Below, piece by piece: positions 1-10,045 of a DNA stretch of 64,000 bases. The notes under the pieces were generated by a model. That model worked only from the letters and a program-made list of their open reading frames with translations, was not told where the DNA came from and searched no databases. The translations under genes were made by a program, and so were the position numbers. Source of the DNA: Salvia splendens (Eukaryota > Streptophyta > Magnoliopsida > Lamiales > Lamiaceae). Where the stretch lies: NCBI RefSeq assembly GCF_004379255.2, contig NC_056039.1:8048501-8112500 (forward strand), given 5' to 3'. The stretch's first letter is position 1. Each line of letters opens with the position of its first letter.

Positions 1-118
1 AACGGAGTGTACAAATTCTGTCACCGGGGGTCGATGTCAACGGAATGTACAAATTATGTCACCGGGGGGATGTACGGAGTGTACAAATTCTGTCGACGGG
101 GGTGTCCAAATTCTGATT
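1..118. repeat. Short tandem repeat at window edge
   Basis: Three imperfect copies of a roughly 36-bp unit built around GTACAAATTCTGTC followed by a run of G (near 1, 39 and 74). The array continues to the left edge, so its full length is unknown. No coding sense was found in it. Confidence 0.7.
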
Positions 119-240
119 TTTCGATGTCAAAATGTTGACATTAGAAAAATCTCTTATATTAACAATTGATTAATTGTATTAAGTGAGTATGATTAAAGTT
201 TGTATAGTTTGTATTTTAGAGAGTTTGTATTTTATCACAC

Positions 241-281
<41 letters not shown>

Positions 282-1289
282 AATTTGAAAATTTGTAAAG
301 ACTATAATCATCATTAATTAAATACTACTCCCCAATTACCCCAGTTACCACGGGGGGCGAACATGGGCGCGCCAACTAGTTGGCCCAGACACGGCTCTTG
401 GGCGCAGGCCGCAACGCCCTATTGCAGCGGCCGAGAGCCGCGACTCTGCCCAACTTTTTTTTTGAATTTTCTTATTTATTTCCTATAAATATACACATTC
501 CTATAATTTTTATTCAAATTAAATTAAAATATACCAACAATTGATAAAATAATTAGATTTGTGGCTATGGCTTGTCCACTATTAGGGTGGACAGGTTTTT
601 TTGTGGCTCTGGACAAGTTTTTGTGGCTCGGGCTTGGGCATGGTCTTCTTATTATGGACACCCTAAGTATATCGGTCATGCCCAACATTGTTTTCTTAAT
701 TGCGAGGGAGATACTAAAGAGTACTAATTGAATATTGGAATATATCTAGAAGCTAGTAATTCACACGTTCCTTTATAATTGAATCATTTTCTATTTTGGT
801 AAGTTCCCTCATAGTGTAGATAGTATATAAGTAATAATTTTCGCACTTTTACTTTACAATTTCTTACTTTATTCTCTTCACTTTATTTACTTTCTATTTT
901 ATTCTCTCCACTTTTTCTCTCTCTTACTTTTTTATTTTTCAACGAAACACACTAAACATCCATTTCTTAAATTATGGATCTGAAAAATTTCGCATCAACT
1001 GTGAGGAACATAGGATGCAACAAAAATTCTTGACTTTGGGATCACTGCAATGATATTATAGCAATCATAATACTTTTCACTATGCTAAAATTTAATGCTT
1101 ATACGTTTAAAAAAATATGCTCAATTTGTTATTTGTTTCCGTCCTAACAAGAGTGCTCATTCTCATTTAGGAATTATCCTTTAGATTTTTATTTAATCTT
1201 TTCACTTATTTACCACTGTATCTTTTATGCACTAACCTACATATTCCTACAAAATAAGGGTTTTGATTTTATATTCCATGTCCATATAA
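119..1289. other. Gene-free AT-rich stretch with TA microsatellite
   Basis: No gene is recognisable. It includes a pure TA dinucleotide tract at 244-278, a GC-rich island at about 345-455 that resembles the ends of the GC-rich Harbinger-type elements elsewhere in the window, and a GTGGACA...TATGGACAC pair at about 586-662 that may be the ends of a small MITE. None of these could be bounded by a target-site duplication. Confidence 0.4.
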
Positions 1290-2099
1290 AGCGATCACAC
1301 TATATAAAACATAGGTGTTGATATTGTTGTAGTACACCATGAATCTGAAGGGGTTGGTAGTAGAAGCGTGCATCAAATTGACCACATAATAATTCTAATC
1401 TATTTATCAGATTATTTAGACAAAATCTATTCGCATAATTCTTACATGTATAATGTTCATAACTTGAATTTAATCATGCTTTAGCGTAATTGAAACCTAA
1501 AACATGCTTACAACGGAATTAGCCAATTTACCTCGTTGATTCTCCAAAGAATCGAAGTTGGCTAGCGTCTTCTCCACGTGAAGATCTTGAGTACTAAACC
1601 ACGGATCTTCTGGCTGGTTCCCGGACTGTACGCTGATATCAGTGTGAGCTGATCTCACCAGAGTACTAGGACTTAAATAAAGAAGACAGAATTCCCTCAT
1701 AGAGGAGAGCTGGAAAAATCGTCCCTCTTGAAGAAAGAGAGGGGGAAGAAAATTATGATGACAATTAAGTCTATTTTCTGTCTCCTTTATTCTCCTATTT
1801 ATATTAAGTCACATATTGGGCCCAGTCAAGGATCTATGGAAGAATTTGGATATGACCTCCCCAATTAGTTTTTTACTAATTAAATTGAACCCACAATTTA
1901 ATATAAGCTTATATTGGAATATTACGAGCAGCCACTACAGAAGTAATATTGCACTGCCCCTCCAAATCCGAAATTACAAGTATTCCGGGTTTCAATTTGT
2001 TTGTCGTTCATTTCTTGTGCTTAAGATAGAAACATCCATTAATTAATTAATGTCTGCTATGAACTTAATTAATTAATATATTATTAACTCCAAGAGTGG
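1290..2099. other. Gene-free stretch, possible old repeat remnant
   Basis: No host gene was recognised. A 67-codon open frame on the minus strand (1497-1700) has no family resemblance I can name. The block around 1740-2095 has the look of retroelement flank DNA (repeated TTAATTAATTAA tracts), but no LTR pair, primer-binding site or polymerase coding sequence is visible, so this is only a suspicion. Confidence 0.25.
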
Positions 2100-2546
2100 A
2101 CGCCTGCCATTGCGTTGACGCCCCCGGAATTCCCGTTTAATACATTAAATGTTTTTTTTCGGTTCCTATATATACATCCCGTTAACTTCATTTCATTCGC
2201 ACCACTTGTATTAACAAGTTTCTCTCTCTCTAAATTTCTTTTATATATCCGTAATGGCCGGTAGTAGTAGTGGTAGTGGTGGTGGTAGTGGTAGTGGTGG
2301 CGATGGGCATTATGAACACATGATGCAGATGATACACGCACGTGTGCGGGAGGTGTTTCCGTATGACGTGGCAGTGCAGTGGGAAGTCCGTATGACGTGG
2401 CAAGAGGTGTTTTTGGGAATTCCGCACCACTGCTGATGCTCTTATGACGTGGCAATGCAGTGGGAAGTCCGTATGACGTGGCAAAAGGTGTTTTTGGGAA
2501 TTACGCGGAGAATTCCGCCGGGAATTCCGCGCCACTTTTGATGCTC
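2100..2546 (+). mobile_element. Deletion derivative of Harbinger family B
   Basis: This is a MITE-like relic of the transposase-bearing element at 55137-57067, in the opposite orientation. From about 2106 it matches that element's terminal region. It then carries the same leader (TTCATTCGCACCACTTG, then TCTCTCTCTC), the same start codon context, and about 33 codons of the transposase N-terminus: an ATG at 2254, a Gly/Ser-rich run and a HYEHMM..IHARVRE segment. After that it jumps to the distal terminal repeat. Its right end is GATGCTC followed by TTA, the usual 3-bp Harbinger target. The left terminus is unclear and probably truncated. The right terminal region is itself partly duplicated: GATGCTCTTA ends at both about 2441 and 2549. 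The short open frame cannot encode a working transposase. Confidence 0.75.
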
Positions 2547-2904
2547 TTAGTCTCTAATAAATGCGGCAAATAACGACCTAAGGCCATCCACAACGCTGTC
2601 TCTATACCGTCTCTTAACTACTATTTGAGCACTATTTGAGGGTCCCACTGTCCTTTTTTCCTCCATCCCTTAACTAAGGGACGGAACCTGCAACGCTCCG
2701 TCTCTTAACCGTCTCTATACCGTCCCTTAATTACTATTCATTCAATTTCATTTTTTATTTTTTTTCCCAACAAATTCAATTAAAAAACAAACTTCATTAA
2801 AAATAAAATAACATCACAACATAAAAAAACAACTTAAAATACTAAAAAAATAAAAATGACATAATTTAAAATACAATTTTATAGAGACAACCAAAAATGA
2901 GTTA

Positions 2905-3686
2905 GTCCCACATCGAAAGTGTAACATAAACATTCAAGGATGTCTCTATAAAAGAGAGAAACCAAGAATGAGTTTGTCCCACTTTCAACCAAGAATGAGT
3001 TTGTCCCACATCGAAAGTGGAACATAAAACATTCAAGGATGTCTCTATAAAAGAGAGACAACCAAGAATGAGTTTCTCTCACTTTCAACCAAGAATGAGT
3101 TTGTCCCACATCGAAAGTGGTACATAAAACATTCAAGGATATCTCTATAATAGAGAGACAACTAAGAATGAGTTTGTCCCACATCAAAAGTGGAACATAA
3201 AACATTCAAGGATGTCTTTATAAAAGAGAGACAACCAAGAATGAGTTTGTCCCACATCGAAAGTGGAACATAAAACATTCAATGATGTCTCTATAAAAGA
3301 GAGACAACCAAGAATGAGTTTGTCCCACATCGAAAGTGGAACATAAAACATTCAAGGATGTCTCTATAAAAGAGAGACAACCAAGAATGAGTTTGTCCCA
3401 CATCGAAAGTGGAACATAAAATATTCAAGGATGTCTTTATAAAAGAGAGACAACCAAGAATGAGTTTGTCCCACATCGAAAGTGGAACATAAAACATTCA
3501 AGGATGTCTCTATAAAAGAGAAACAACCAAGAATGAGTTTGTCCCACATTGAAAGTGGAACATAAAACATTCAAGGATGTCTCTATACAAGAGAGACAAC
3601 CAAGAATGAGTTTGTCCCACATCGAAAGTGGAACATAAAACATTCAAGGATGTCTCTATAAAAGAGAGGCAACCAAGAATGAGTTT
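2905..3686 (+). repeat. 73-bp tandem array with snRNA-type promoter motifs
   Basis: Ten copies of a unit begin with GTCCCACATCG (starts at 2905, 3003, 3103, 3176, 3249, 3322, 3395, 3468, 3541 and 3614). From 3103 on the spacing is exactly 73 bp; the first two intervals are 98 and 100 bp because a 25-27-bp part of the unit is repeated. Each unit contains GTCCCACATCG, then about 32 bp, then TATAAAAG (some TATAATAG or TATACAAG). RTCCCACATCG is the known plant upstream sequence element of snRNA genes, and a gap of about 33 bp to TATA is the spacing described for Pol II-type snRNA promoters. Most copies keep the core exactly (3176 and 3541 have one change each). No snRNA body follows. Whether the units act as promoters is inference. 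Confidence 0.8.
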
Positions 3687-3689
3687 CAT

Positions 3690-3732
3690 AAATTCGCAAG
3701 CCCATCAAATATATATGGGCTATCACGAATTT
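3690..3732. repeat. Small palindrome after the 73-bp array
   Basis: AAATTCG and AGCCCAT on the left pair with ATGGGCT and CGAATTT on the right around an AT loop. This imperfect hairpin of about 43 bp directly follows the last array unit. Confidence 0.6.
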
Positions 3733-4396
3733 CTTGTATTCATTTATTTGTAAAAATTATTTTTAAATATAAAAACAATTTTTATAAATAAAAAGTATTT
3801 TTTTAAAAAATTCGATTTTTATAAAAAAAATTGAATTATTGCGTTAGCGTGACGACGCCCACTCGCGGGCTAGCGAGTGGGCGTCACGCACGCATGGGGA
3901 CGAGCCAGTTGTCCCTGGCGCGTGGCGGGACATCTCGTCCCGTGTCTCGCCGAGACGGGCTACGAGACGGGCGCGGGCTAGGGACGGGATGTACGCTGCA
4001 ATGCGTCCCGCGGGGGACCCGTCTCTCCGAGACGAGACACGTGCCCGGCGCGGGACGCGTTGTGGATGGTCTAAAACAATTTGGCAATTCGAGACAAATA
4101 AAAGCGTACCAGAAAAAAAAGGTTTATATCCTGTTAGTGATGTGACTAATTTTCAATCACTAGTGCATCAATTTTCCATCAGTACTTTTTGACATATTCC
4201 TAAAATATGCCAAATCTATCATACTTTTCCTTCCTTTCATCTCTCTCATCTCTCTTGGATTATGGAGTAGCATTATATTCAATGGTAAGAGCGTCAATCC
4301 GCTCGAGGCCCAAAATTAATAAACTGATTCATCAAGCCCATTTCTGCGCGTAATTGAATCAGCAGAGAGAGCTGAAAAAACTAGAATTTGTTTTCG

Positions 4397-6395
4397 ATGG
4401 AGGTTCGAGACGACGGCGACGCTCAATCGCGCTATCATCAGGAGCAGCAATCGCAGCCCACACCCTCCTCCAAGCAACTCCAGTCTTCTCCCAATCATAT
4501 CGATACCAATTCCGTCACCCAAAGGTCCACTCTCGATTCCTTTTTTCTGAGTGTTCAAGTGCGTCTTTTCAATAATTTTCAATTTACGGGGAATTCTTTT
4601 GTAAGGGATTTTCGGGATTACTGCGTTTCTTTTTTGCCAAATTCTCAATAAAATGAATCGAGTCGCGTGCTATTTTATCATAGGAATGTGTTTTGCAGGT
4701 TGCAAAAGGAGCTCATGGCTCTAATGGTATGTCCATTTCATATCAAAATTCAAAAAGAGTATCACTTATTTCTTGATTTTCATCTGTGTATCACACACAC
4801 ACTGACACAAGTAGAAGTTTTGTTCCTGATAAGGAGAAAGGAATTCAAATTTGTCTGTAAAAGTGTTATGCTCTTATCATTTTAGAAGTTGAGAAAGAAT
4901 GCAAACAATTCAAACTTTACCATCTCATTGTTTAATGATCAGTAGCTGATTTCATCCCTCCTAGCTATTTTCTGCTAATCTTGCTATATCTTTATCGATG
5001 CCATAAATACTTGCTAGTTGGGTAATTAGTTGATGATTAGAAAGTGAAGAAAGAATAAAGTGGAAGAGATTAAAAGTGTTTTTTTTTGCTAAAAAATATG
5101 AAATGACTCAATTATAGTGGGACAGAGGGAGTATTATGATGTTGATTGGATCCTTTTCTTTTAACAAGTTGAAGATGCTAGAGAATTTTCTTTTCCTCAC
5201 TTTAGTTTCCTTTAGTATAAATTTGGTAAAATTTAGAATTAGATTTCATGTTTCAACAACAATGGCACTATCAGCTTCATAATGAAGATACAGATCATAC
5301 GTGTTTAATTTGAGTGAGTAACACTTAAAGAACATAGTATTATTTCATGAAGACTTAATTTATCTTTTGGGCTAAGCCAAACAACTAATACTACAGTTTA
5401 GTTCAATTTAAACTTCTGAATGAACCATAGCATGCATTAAATATCCTATTTGCTCCATTTATATTCATTATTCAGACAGTGGAGTTGATGTGTTACATGA
5501 GGTAAAAAAGTAATGGTGTTACATGAGGTAAGGCAGCGGAGTTGATGTGTTACACTCATTTCTTCGTTTGCAGCATCTCGTGGTAACCTTGGCTATTTTA
5601 GCTTGATGTTTAACAATCTGTAGTCCCAACCAGACATGCCTGTGCTCTGTTAAGTAGTATTTGGTCTTCAATTGCTATCTCTGTTTGTGAACTTATAAGT
5701 ATTATTACGTAACATAGATGACAGGTGGAGATTTGGGAGTATCTGCCTTCCCCGACGGGGATAGCATATTTGCATGGACTGGCACAATTGAAGGTGGTAA
5801 AGGAACTATGTATGATGGTCTGTCTTACAAACTTTCACTGCGCTTTCCAGTAGATTATCCTTTCAAGCCTCCTCAAGTCAAGTTTGAGACGACATGCTTC
5901 CATCCGAATGTTGATCAGTTTGGGAATATTTGTTTAGATATTCTTCAGGTAACCTTCTTGTTTGCTTATTGCATCAGTGTCAAAAATTACAGATTTATTT
6001 GCTTTATCCCAAATTTTCTGACTTGATTTCCTTGTTACAGGACAAGTGGTCTTCAGCATACGATTGCAGAACGATTCTCTTGTCTATACAGAGTCTACTA
6101 GGAGGTCATAATGGCGTTGCTTTCTTAATTTTCTGCTGGTTCTTTTGTGGATGTATAGTCTTATCTTATGCTCGCATTGTCATGTGCAGAACCGAACACT
6201 GAGAGCCCTCTCAATGCGTCTGCTGCTTTACTCTGGAAGAACCAGGAAGGTTTGTTGCAATTTGCATTTCATTCCTGAACTCGACTCTGTTGTGCATTGT
6301 ACTGAGAAATGCGGTTTGTACAATTTTCGTTTGCAGAGTACAGAAAAACAGTGCGCAAACATTACATGGCTACTGGAGATTCATTGGAAAACTGA
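4397..6395 (+). CDS. UBC20: Ubiquitin-conjugating enzyme E2, UBC19/20 (UBE2C) type
   Basis: Predicted 189-aa E2 from six exons: 4397-4524, 4699-4726, 5718-5948, 6041-6104, 6190-6249 and 6337-6395, all with GT-AG borders and consistent phase. A charged, Gln-rich N-terminal extension (about 42 residues) precedes the UBC fold. Visible motifs are PFKPP, HPN at residues 114-116, the catalytic Cys124 in GNICLDILQ, then DKWSSAY and SIQSLLGEPN. The N-terminal extension and the LMMTGG segment match the UBE2C class, the E2 that works with the anaphase-promoting complex to start ubiquitin chains on mitotic regulators; plant members are UBC19 and UBC20. Length is close to the usual 180 aa. Intron 2 is about 1 kb and carries a Stowaway-like GACAGAGGGAGTA end near 5133. 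No broken residue was seen. The ATG chosen is the first in frame with the extension. The 320 bp upstream shows no clear TATA box. Confidence 0.93.
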
Positions 6396-6613
6396 CTAAA
6401 ATTGCAGTAATAAACTTCATAAAGGAAGATCATAATCTATCACTCTGGAAATATTAGGCTTGGTGGACTGTTATTTCTTTCACAGAAATGTTTTTTTTAT
6501 CCTTTTATTAGTAGATCAGTGCTCATCAAATTGTAATCAAACCATGATTTTATTTGTGGCATCTGTTTAATGTATGCTTGTCAAATCAAGCAACTTTTGG
6601 CGGTTTAACTTTA

Positions 6614-7059
6614 GAGCATCCACATCCTTGCTCTTACGCAAGAGCACGAATGTGGGTCCGGACTCACCTTTATTCATTTTTAATTCTCTGCTCTTCCTGA
6701 AGAGCACAACACCCACATCTGGGGGTATTTAATGTAAAAAAATGGATGATGAATGTGAGTATTTATAGATGATTTAATGATAAAAAATGAAAAAAATGGC
6801 CATAGTTTTGGGATTTTTTTTTTCCGGATTATTTTCGATTTTATACGAATCTAAAAAATTTTAATGATAAAAAATGACGCTCAATCACGCAGGGGCGATT
6901 GGACATCACCGCCCAACCAGAAGCTGCCATGTCGCATGCTCGCTGGCAAGGACGGTGCTCTTCGGCAAGAGCACGTCTGTGCCGACGACAAGAGCACAGC
7001 GGCGAGCACGTCACTCGCCGTGCCGACGACACGGCTCCTGCTCTTAGCTGCGGATGTTC
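6614..7059. mobile_element. Deletion derivative of Harbinger family A
   Basis: The ends GAGCATCCACATCC and GCGGATGTTC form inverted repeats, preceded by TTA and followed by TAA. The left end (inverted pairs of GTGCTCTT/AAGAGCAC) and the right end (GCTCGCTGGCAAGGACG, GTGCCGACG, CAAGAGCACAGCGGCG) correspond to the two ends of the transposase element at 52790-55044, read on the other strand. The leader motif GTATTTATAGATGAT is kept, but the transposase is gone. It lies between the UBC20-like gene and the SYP71 gene. Confidence 0.7.
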
Positions 7060-7553
7060 TAATCTAGGGTTTCTTGCAGCTATTTACTCTTGAGAGTACT
7101 ACTATAAATGGAGGTAGTGTTTGTCCAAGTCATTCTCTGTTTTCATCTTTGTCACTATCAATAGCTATTTTTAGAGGTTGTTGAAGTGGAAACCAGATAT
7201 TACAGTCAAAATCTCAAATGAAGAGGAAGTTTAATTTGATTTGACGGATTAAACCTTGATAAGTATGATTACTAACATTTTATTCCCCAATAATCTTTAT
7301 TGTGTTCATTTGTATGATATTAATGTATATTTAGATTTAGTAGTATTAAAAATAAACATGAAAAGTAGAATGAACGCCGGTCATTGGCGTCAATAACGGT
7401 AAACCGCTGACCTCCTCCTGCACCACTAAACACAACTAAACAAAGGCAAGAATGGCGGGAAAGAGAAGGCTGACTCTCTCTATCTCTCTCTTCATTCCCC
7501 CCAACAAATCTAGTATCGCCCTCAATCATCAAAAACAAAAAAATTCAAACAAG
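7060..7553. other. SYP71 upstream region
   Basis: No separate gene is seen. The last 100 bp before the SYP71 start codon is rich in CT runs (CTCTCTCTATCTCTCTC), as in plant 5' leaders. An ATG at 7452 lies in frame with the SYP71 start and no stop separates them, so a 34-residue N-terminal extension is formally possible. Confidence 0.4.
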
Positions 7554-9394
7554 ATGAGCGTGTACGACATTCTGTTCAGGGTAGATTCCATCTGCAAGAA
7601 ATACGAAAAATACGATATTGAGAAGCAGCGCGATCAGAATGCCTTCTCCGACGACGCCTTCGCCCACCTCTACTCCACCTTCGACTCCCAAATCCACCTC
7701 GCTCTCAAGGTTTCCCCACCATCTTTTTTCGCCATAAAAAAATCTTCTTTTTCTTTCCAAATAAATTACTTATTGGGATCTGATTTTCGTCTCCAGAAAT
7801 CGAAGTTTGCTGCGTATGAGACGGACAGGGCGACCGTGGTGGCGTTGTATGCAGAGGTTCGGCGCATCAAGGCCAGGCTCATGGATGAAGTGCCTAAGTT
7901 GAGGAAACTTGCTCAAAGGAAGGTTGTTTTTTTTGTCTTAGCCTTTTTGTTCTGTTTCTTGTTGTAACATCTTATGTTTGTCATTATTAAAGTGTTGAAC
8001 AAACATACATGCTGTTTTTGGACAAAATCAACAGGACAAAGGAAAAAAAGAGATAAGAGAAATTGATTGGATCATAATGCATGACATGTTTGAATCTTCA
8101 TGAGTTCACTGTATACCTTGTAAGATAACAAGAAATAAATTATAGTACTACTATGTTAGCTCAAACAAAACAAGACTTCGCCTAGAACAAAAGAGCAAGA
8201 GATGAAGAGGGCAAAAGCCTATATCGACTTGAAAGATATTCGACAGCATTATGCAGCGATTCTACATGAATGCAGCATTAGTCGCTTACGTGTAAGCATT
8301 TTGCAACTGTTGATTCTCCACTTCTGTACAGGTGAAAGGTATGTCTAAGGAAGAACAAGAAGCTCGCATTGAGCTGGTTCTCACGATTCCTTACCGAATC
8401 CAAGCGATACACGATGGCAATAGAGGTGGTCCAGCCACAGAAATATTTGGTTCATCATCCAATAAGCACATCAAATTTGACTCTGGTGATTGCATTTGCT
8501 GTAGAATCTTCGTTCATAGAGCTCTCTTGTCATCTTCTTGTAACTTCCTCCTTTTTTTAATGTCAGATGGGAAAATGGATGATGGTTACTTTGAACAATC
8601 TGAGGAATCGAGCCAGTTTAGGCAGGAATATGAAATGAGGAAAAAAAAGCAGGCTTGTAGTCTCTCCACTCTTTCTTGTTATTACATAGGAAAATAAAGT
8701 CACACGATGCAATCTTCTTCACGTGGTTTGATTCGTTCTTGTAGGATCAAGGTCTTGAGGTGATATCAGAGGGGTTAGATACATTAAAGAATTTGGCAAA
8801 GGATATGAATGAGGTCTACTCGGAGCTACCACTTCTTTTCCATGTTCTGCAGTTCAAAGAGAAGACTAATACAAATATGATTCGTGTGTGCAGGAAATGG
8901 ATAGGCAGGTCCCCTTGATTGATGAGATTGACACGAAGGTTCGGTTATTATCTGTTTTTCTATGGACTAGACAGTAGAGTAATTCTCTAACATGATTTTT
9001 TTGTTCAGGTAGATAAGGCATCAAGTGATCTCAGGCATACTAATGTCAGGCTGAAGGAGACACTTACAAGGGTATAATCAATTCATCTCCTTACACCAAG
9101 TAACGTTTCGTGATCTTTTTGGAGTTTCAGTTTATCAGAAACATGAAATTTGTGGCAGGTGAGGTCGTCTAGGAACTTCTGCATCGATATAGTTTTGATT
9201 ATCATTCTTCTGGGAATCGCAGCCTATTTATACAAGTGAGTCAGTCTTATAGTCTAAGATAGATGCAAATTATATCATTTCAACACATGTTGTTGACTAC
9301 ATAGTGAAATTATTTGACATTAAATGGTATGATATGGGATCGTATCATAACAGTTTAGTGTTTCTTTGATGAATGCAGTGTGTTGACCTATTAA
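7554..9394 (+). CDS. SYP71: Qc-SNARE, syntaxin of plants 71 family
   Basis: Predicted 263-aa tail-anchored SNARE from nine exons: 7554-7709, 7797-7922, 8332-8485, 8567-8652, 8745-8813, 8894-8938, 9009-9071, 9159-9235 and 9379-9394. The N-terminus MSVYDILFRVDSICKKYEKY, the central KFDSDGKMDDGYF, the SNARE coil around EGLDTLKNLAKDMNEEMDRQ and the C-terminal membrane segment IDIVLIIILLGIAAYLY are hallmarks of plant SYP7 proteins, which are 260-270 aa long. SYP71 works in membrane fusion at the ER and plasma membrane/cell plate. The start was chosen because family members begin with M-x-V-x-D-I-L; an upstream in-frame ATG at 7452 would add 34 residues not known in the family. Intron 4 starts with GC (AAGCAG|GCTTGT at 8652/8653). 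The last intron splits the codon after YLY; reading through it would stop two codons later. Confidence 0.93.
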
Positions 9395-10045
9395 CCAAGG
9401 CATATGGTTCTTGAAGACCTGGAGTTTCCTCTATCACATGTATGTTTGGTAGTATGTCAATTGTTATAATCATAATAATTTATGCCTAATAAATCTTGTT
9501 GGCACATTCTGTTGGAATTAGCTCGATTGAGCTATTGATTCAGGACTACAATACAAATACTTATCCAAGAGTCCATAACTCAACAGGAGATAGTATGTGT
9601 TGAATAATTGTGGAGAAACCAATTCCAAACAATAGAGTATTGATCCCGACAATTGTCTTCACTTGACTAGTTTTGCTTTGTATGCTTCATAACTAATCGA
9701 TTTCACCATCAAGTAATTTCAAACTTTCCCTGTTCTTCATGATTTAATTGCAACAGATAATAAGCCTGTATACTAATGGAAGCATATCTATCTTGTATAA
9801 AGATTGAAGGCCAATGTTTTATGCAGATCAAGAGTTGATTTATGATTCAGAATGGGTTTCAGGGAAATTATAAAGATAGAAGAGAATAAAACAAGATCAC
9901 ATTATTTTCAATATTATTCAACATGAAACCAGACAACATGATACAAACACAAACTTCAGAATTTGGAAACTGCAAACACACAATCAACAACGGCACAAAA
10001 GGAGGCGTCTTATTAAATTGAGAGACGTGGAGACTATCATCCCAG
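9395..10045. other. Convergent intergenic region SYP71/NAC
   Basis: This 651-bp stretch lies between the stop codons of two convergent genes. It presumably holds both 3' UTRs; AATAAT-type signals appear near 9470-9490 and AAATTATAAAG near 9866. No further gene or mobile element was seen. Confidence 0.5.

Larger units (their letters stand above)
2582..4071. mobile_element. Harbinger-like TIR element carrying tandem array
   Basis: The ends are inverted repeats, GGCCATCCACAACGC at the left and the complement of GACCATCCACAACGC at the right. They are flanked by TAA at 2579-2581 and 4072-4074, a 3-bp duplication typical of PIF/Harbinger insertions. The left subterminal region repeats CCGTCTCTTAAC-type motifs. 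The right 230 bp is strongly GC-rich with repeated GAGACGGG/GGGAC motifs. The interior holds the 73-bp array (2905-3686) and a small palindrome. No transposase or other protein is encoded, so the element is non-autonomous. The open frames that cross the array are products of the repeat. Confidence 0.75.

Noticed and set aside
2879..3643. Overlapping 60-108-codon minus-strand frames repeating MFYVP / CGTNSFLV / RDILECFM patterns
   Set aside because: They are translations of the 73-bp tandem repeat (73 is not a multiple of three, so frames rotate), with no conserved start or family resemblance.
2905..3686. CRISPR-like array or an snRNA gene cluster
   Set aside because: The repeats are contiguous without unique spacers and the genome is plant nuclear, so it is not CRISPR. 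No snRNA body (U1, U2, U4, U5 or U6-like sequence) follows any promoter-like unit.
3831..4192. ORFs of 67-104 codons in the GC-rich end of the TIR element
   Set aside because: Arg/Gly/Thr-rich translation of GAGACGGG repeats in several frames at once; no protein character.
7452..7553. Upstream in-frame ATG giving SYP71 a 34-residue N-terminal extension
   Set aside because: SYP7 proteins start at M-x-V-x-D-I-L, and the extra residues look like translated CT-rich leader.
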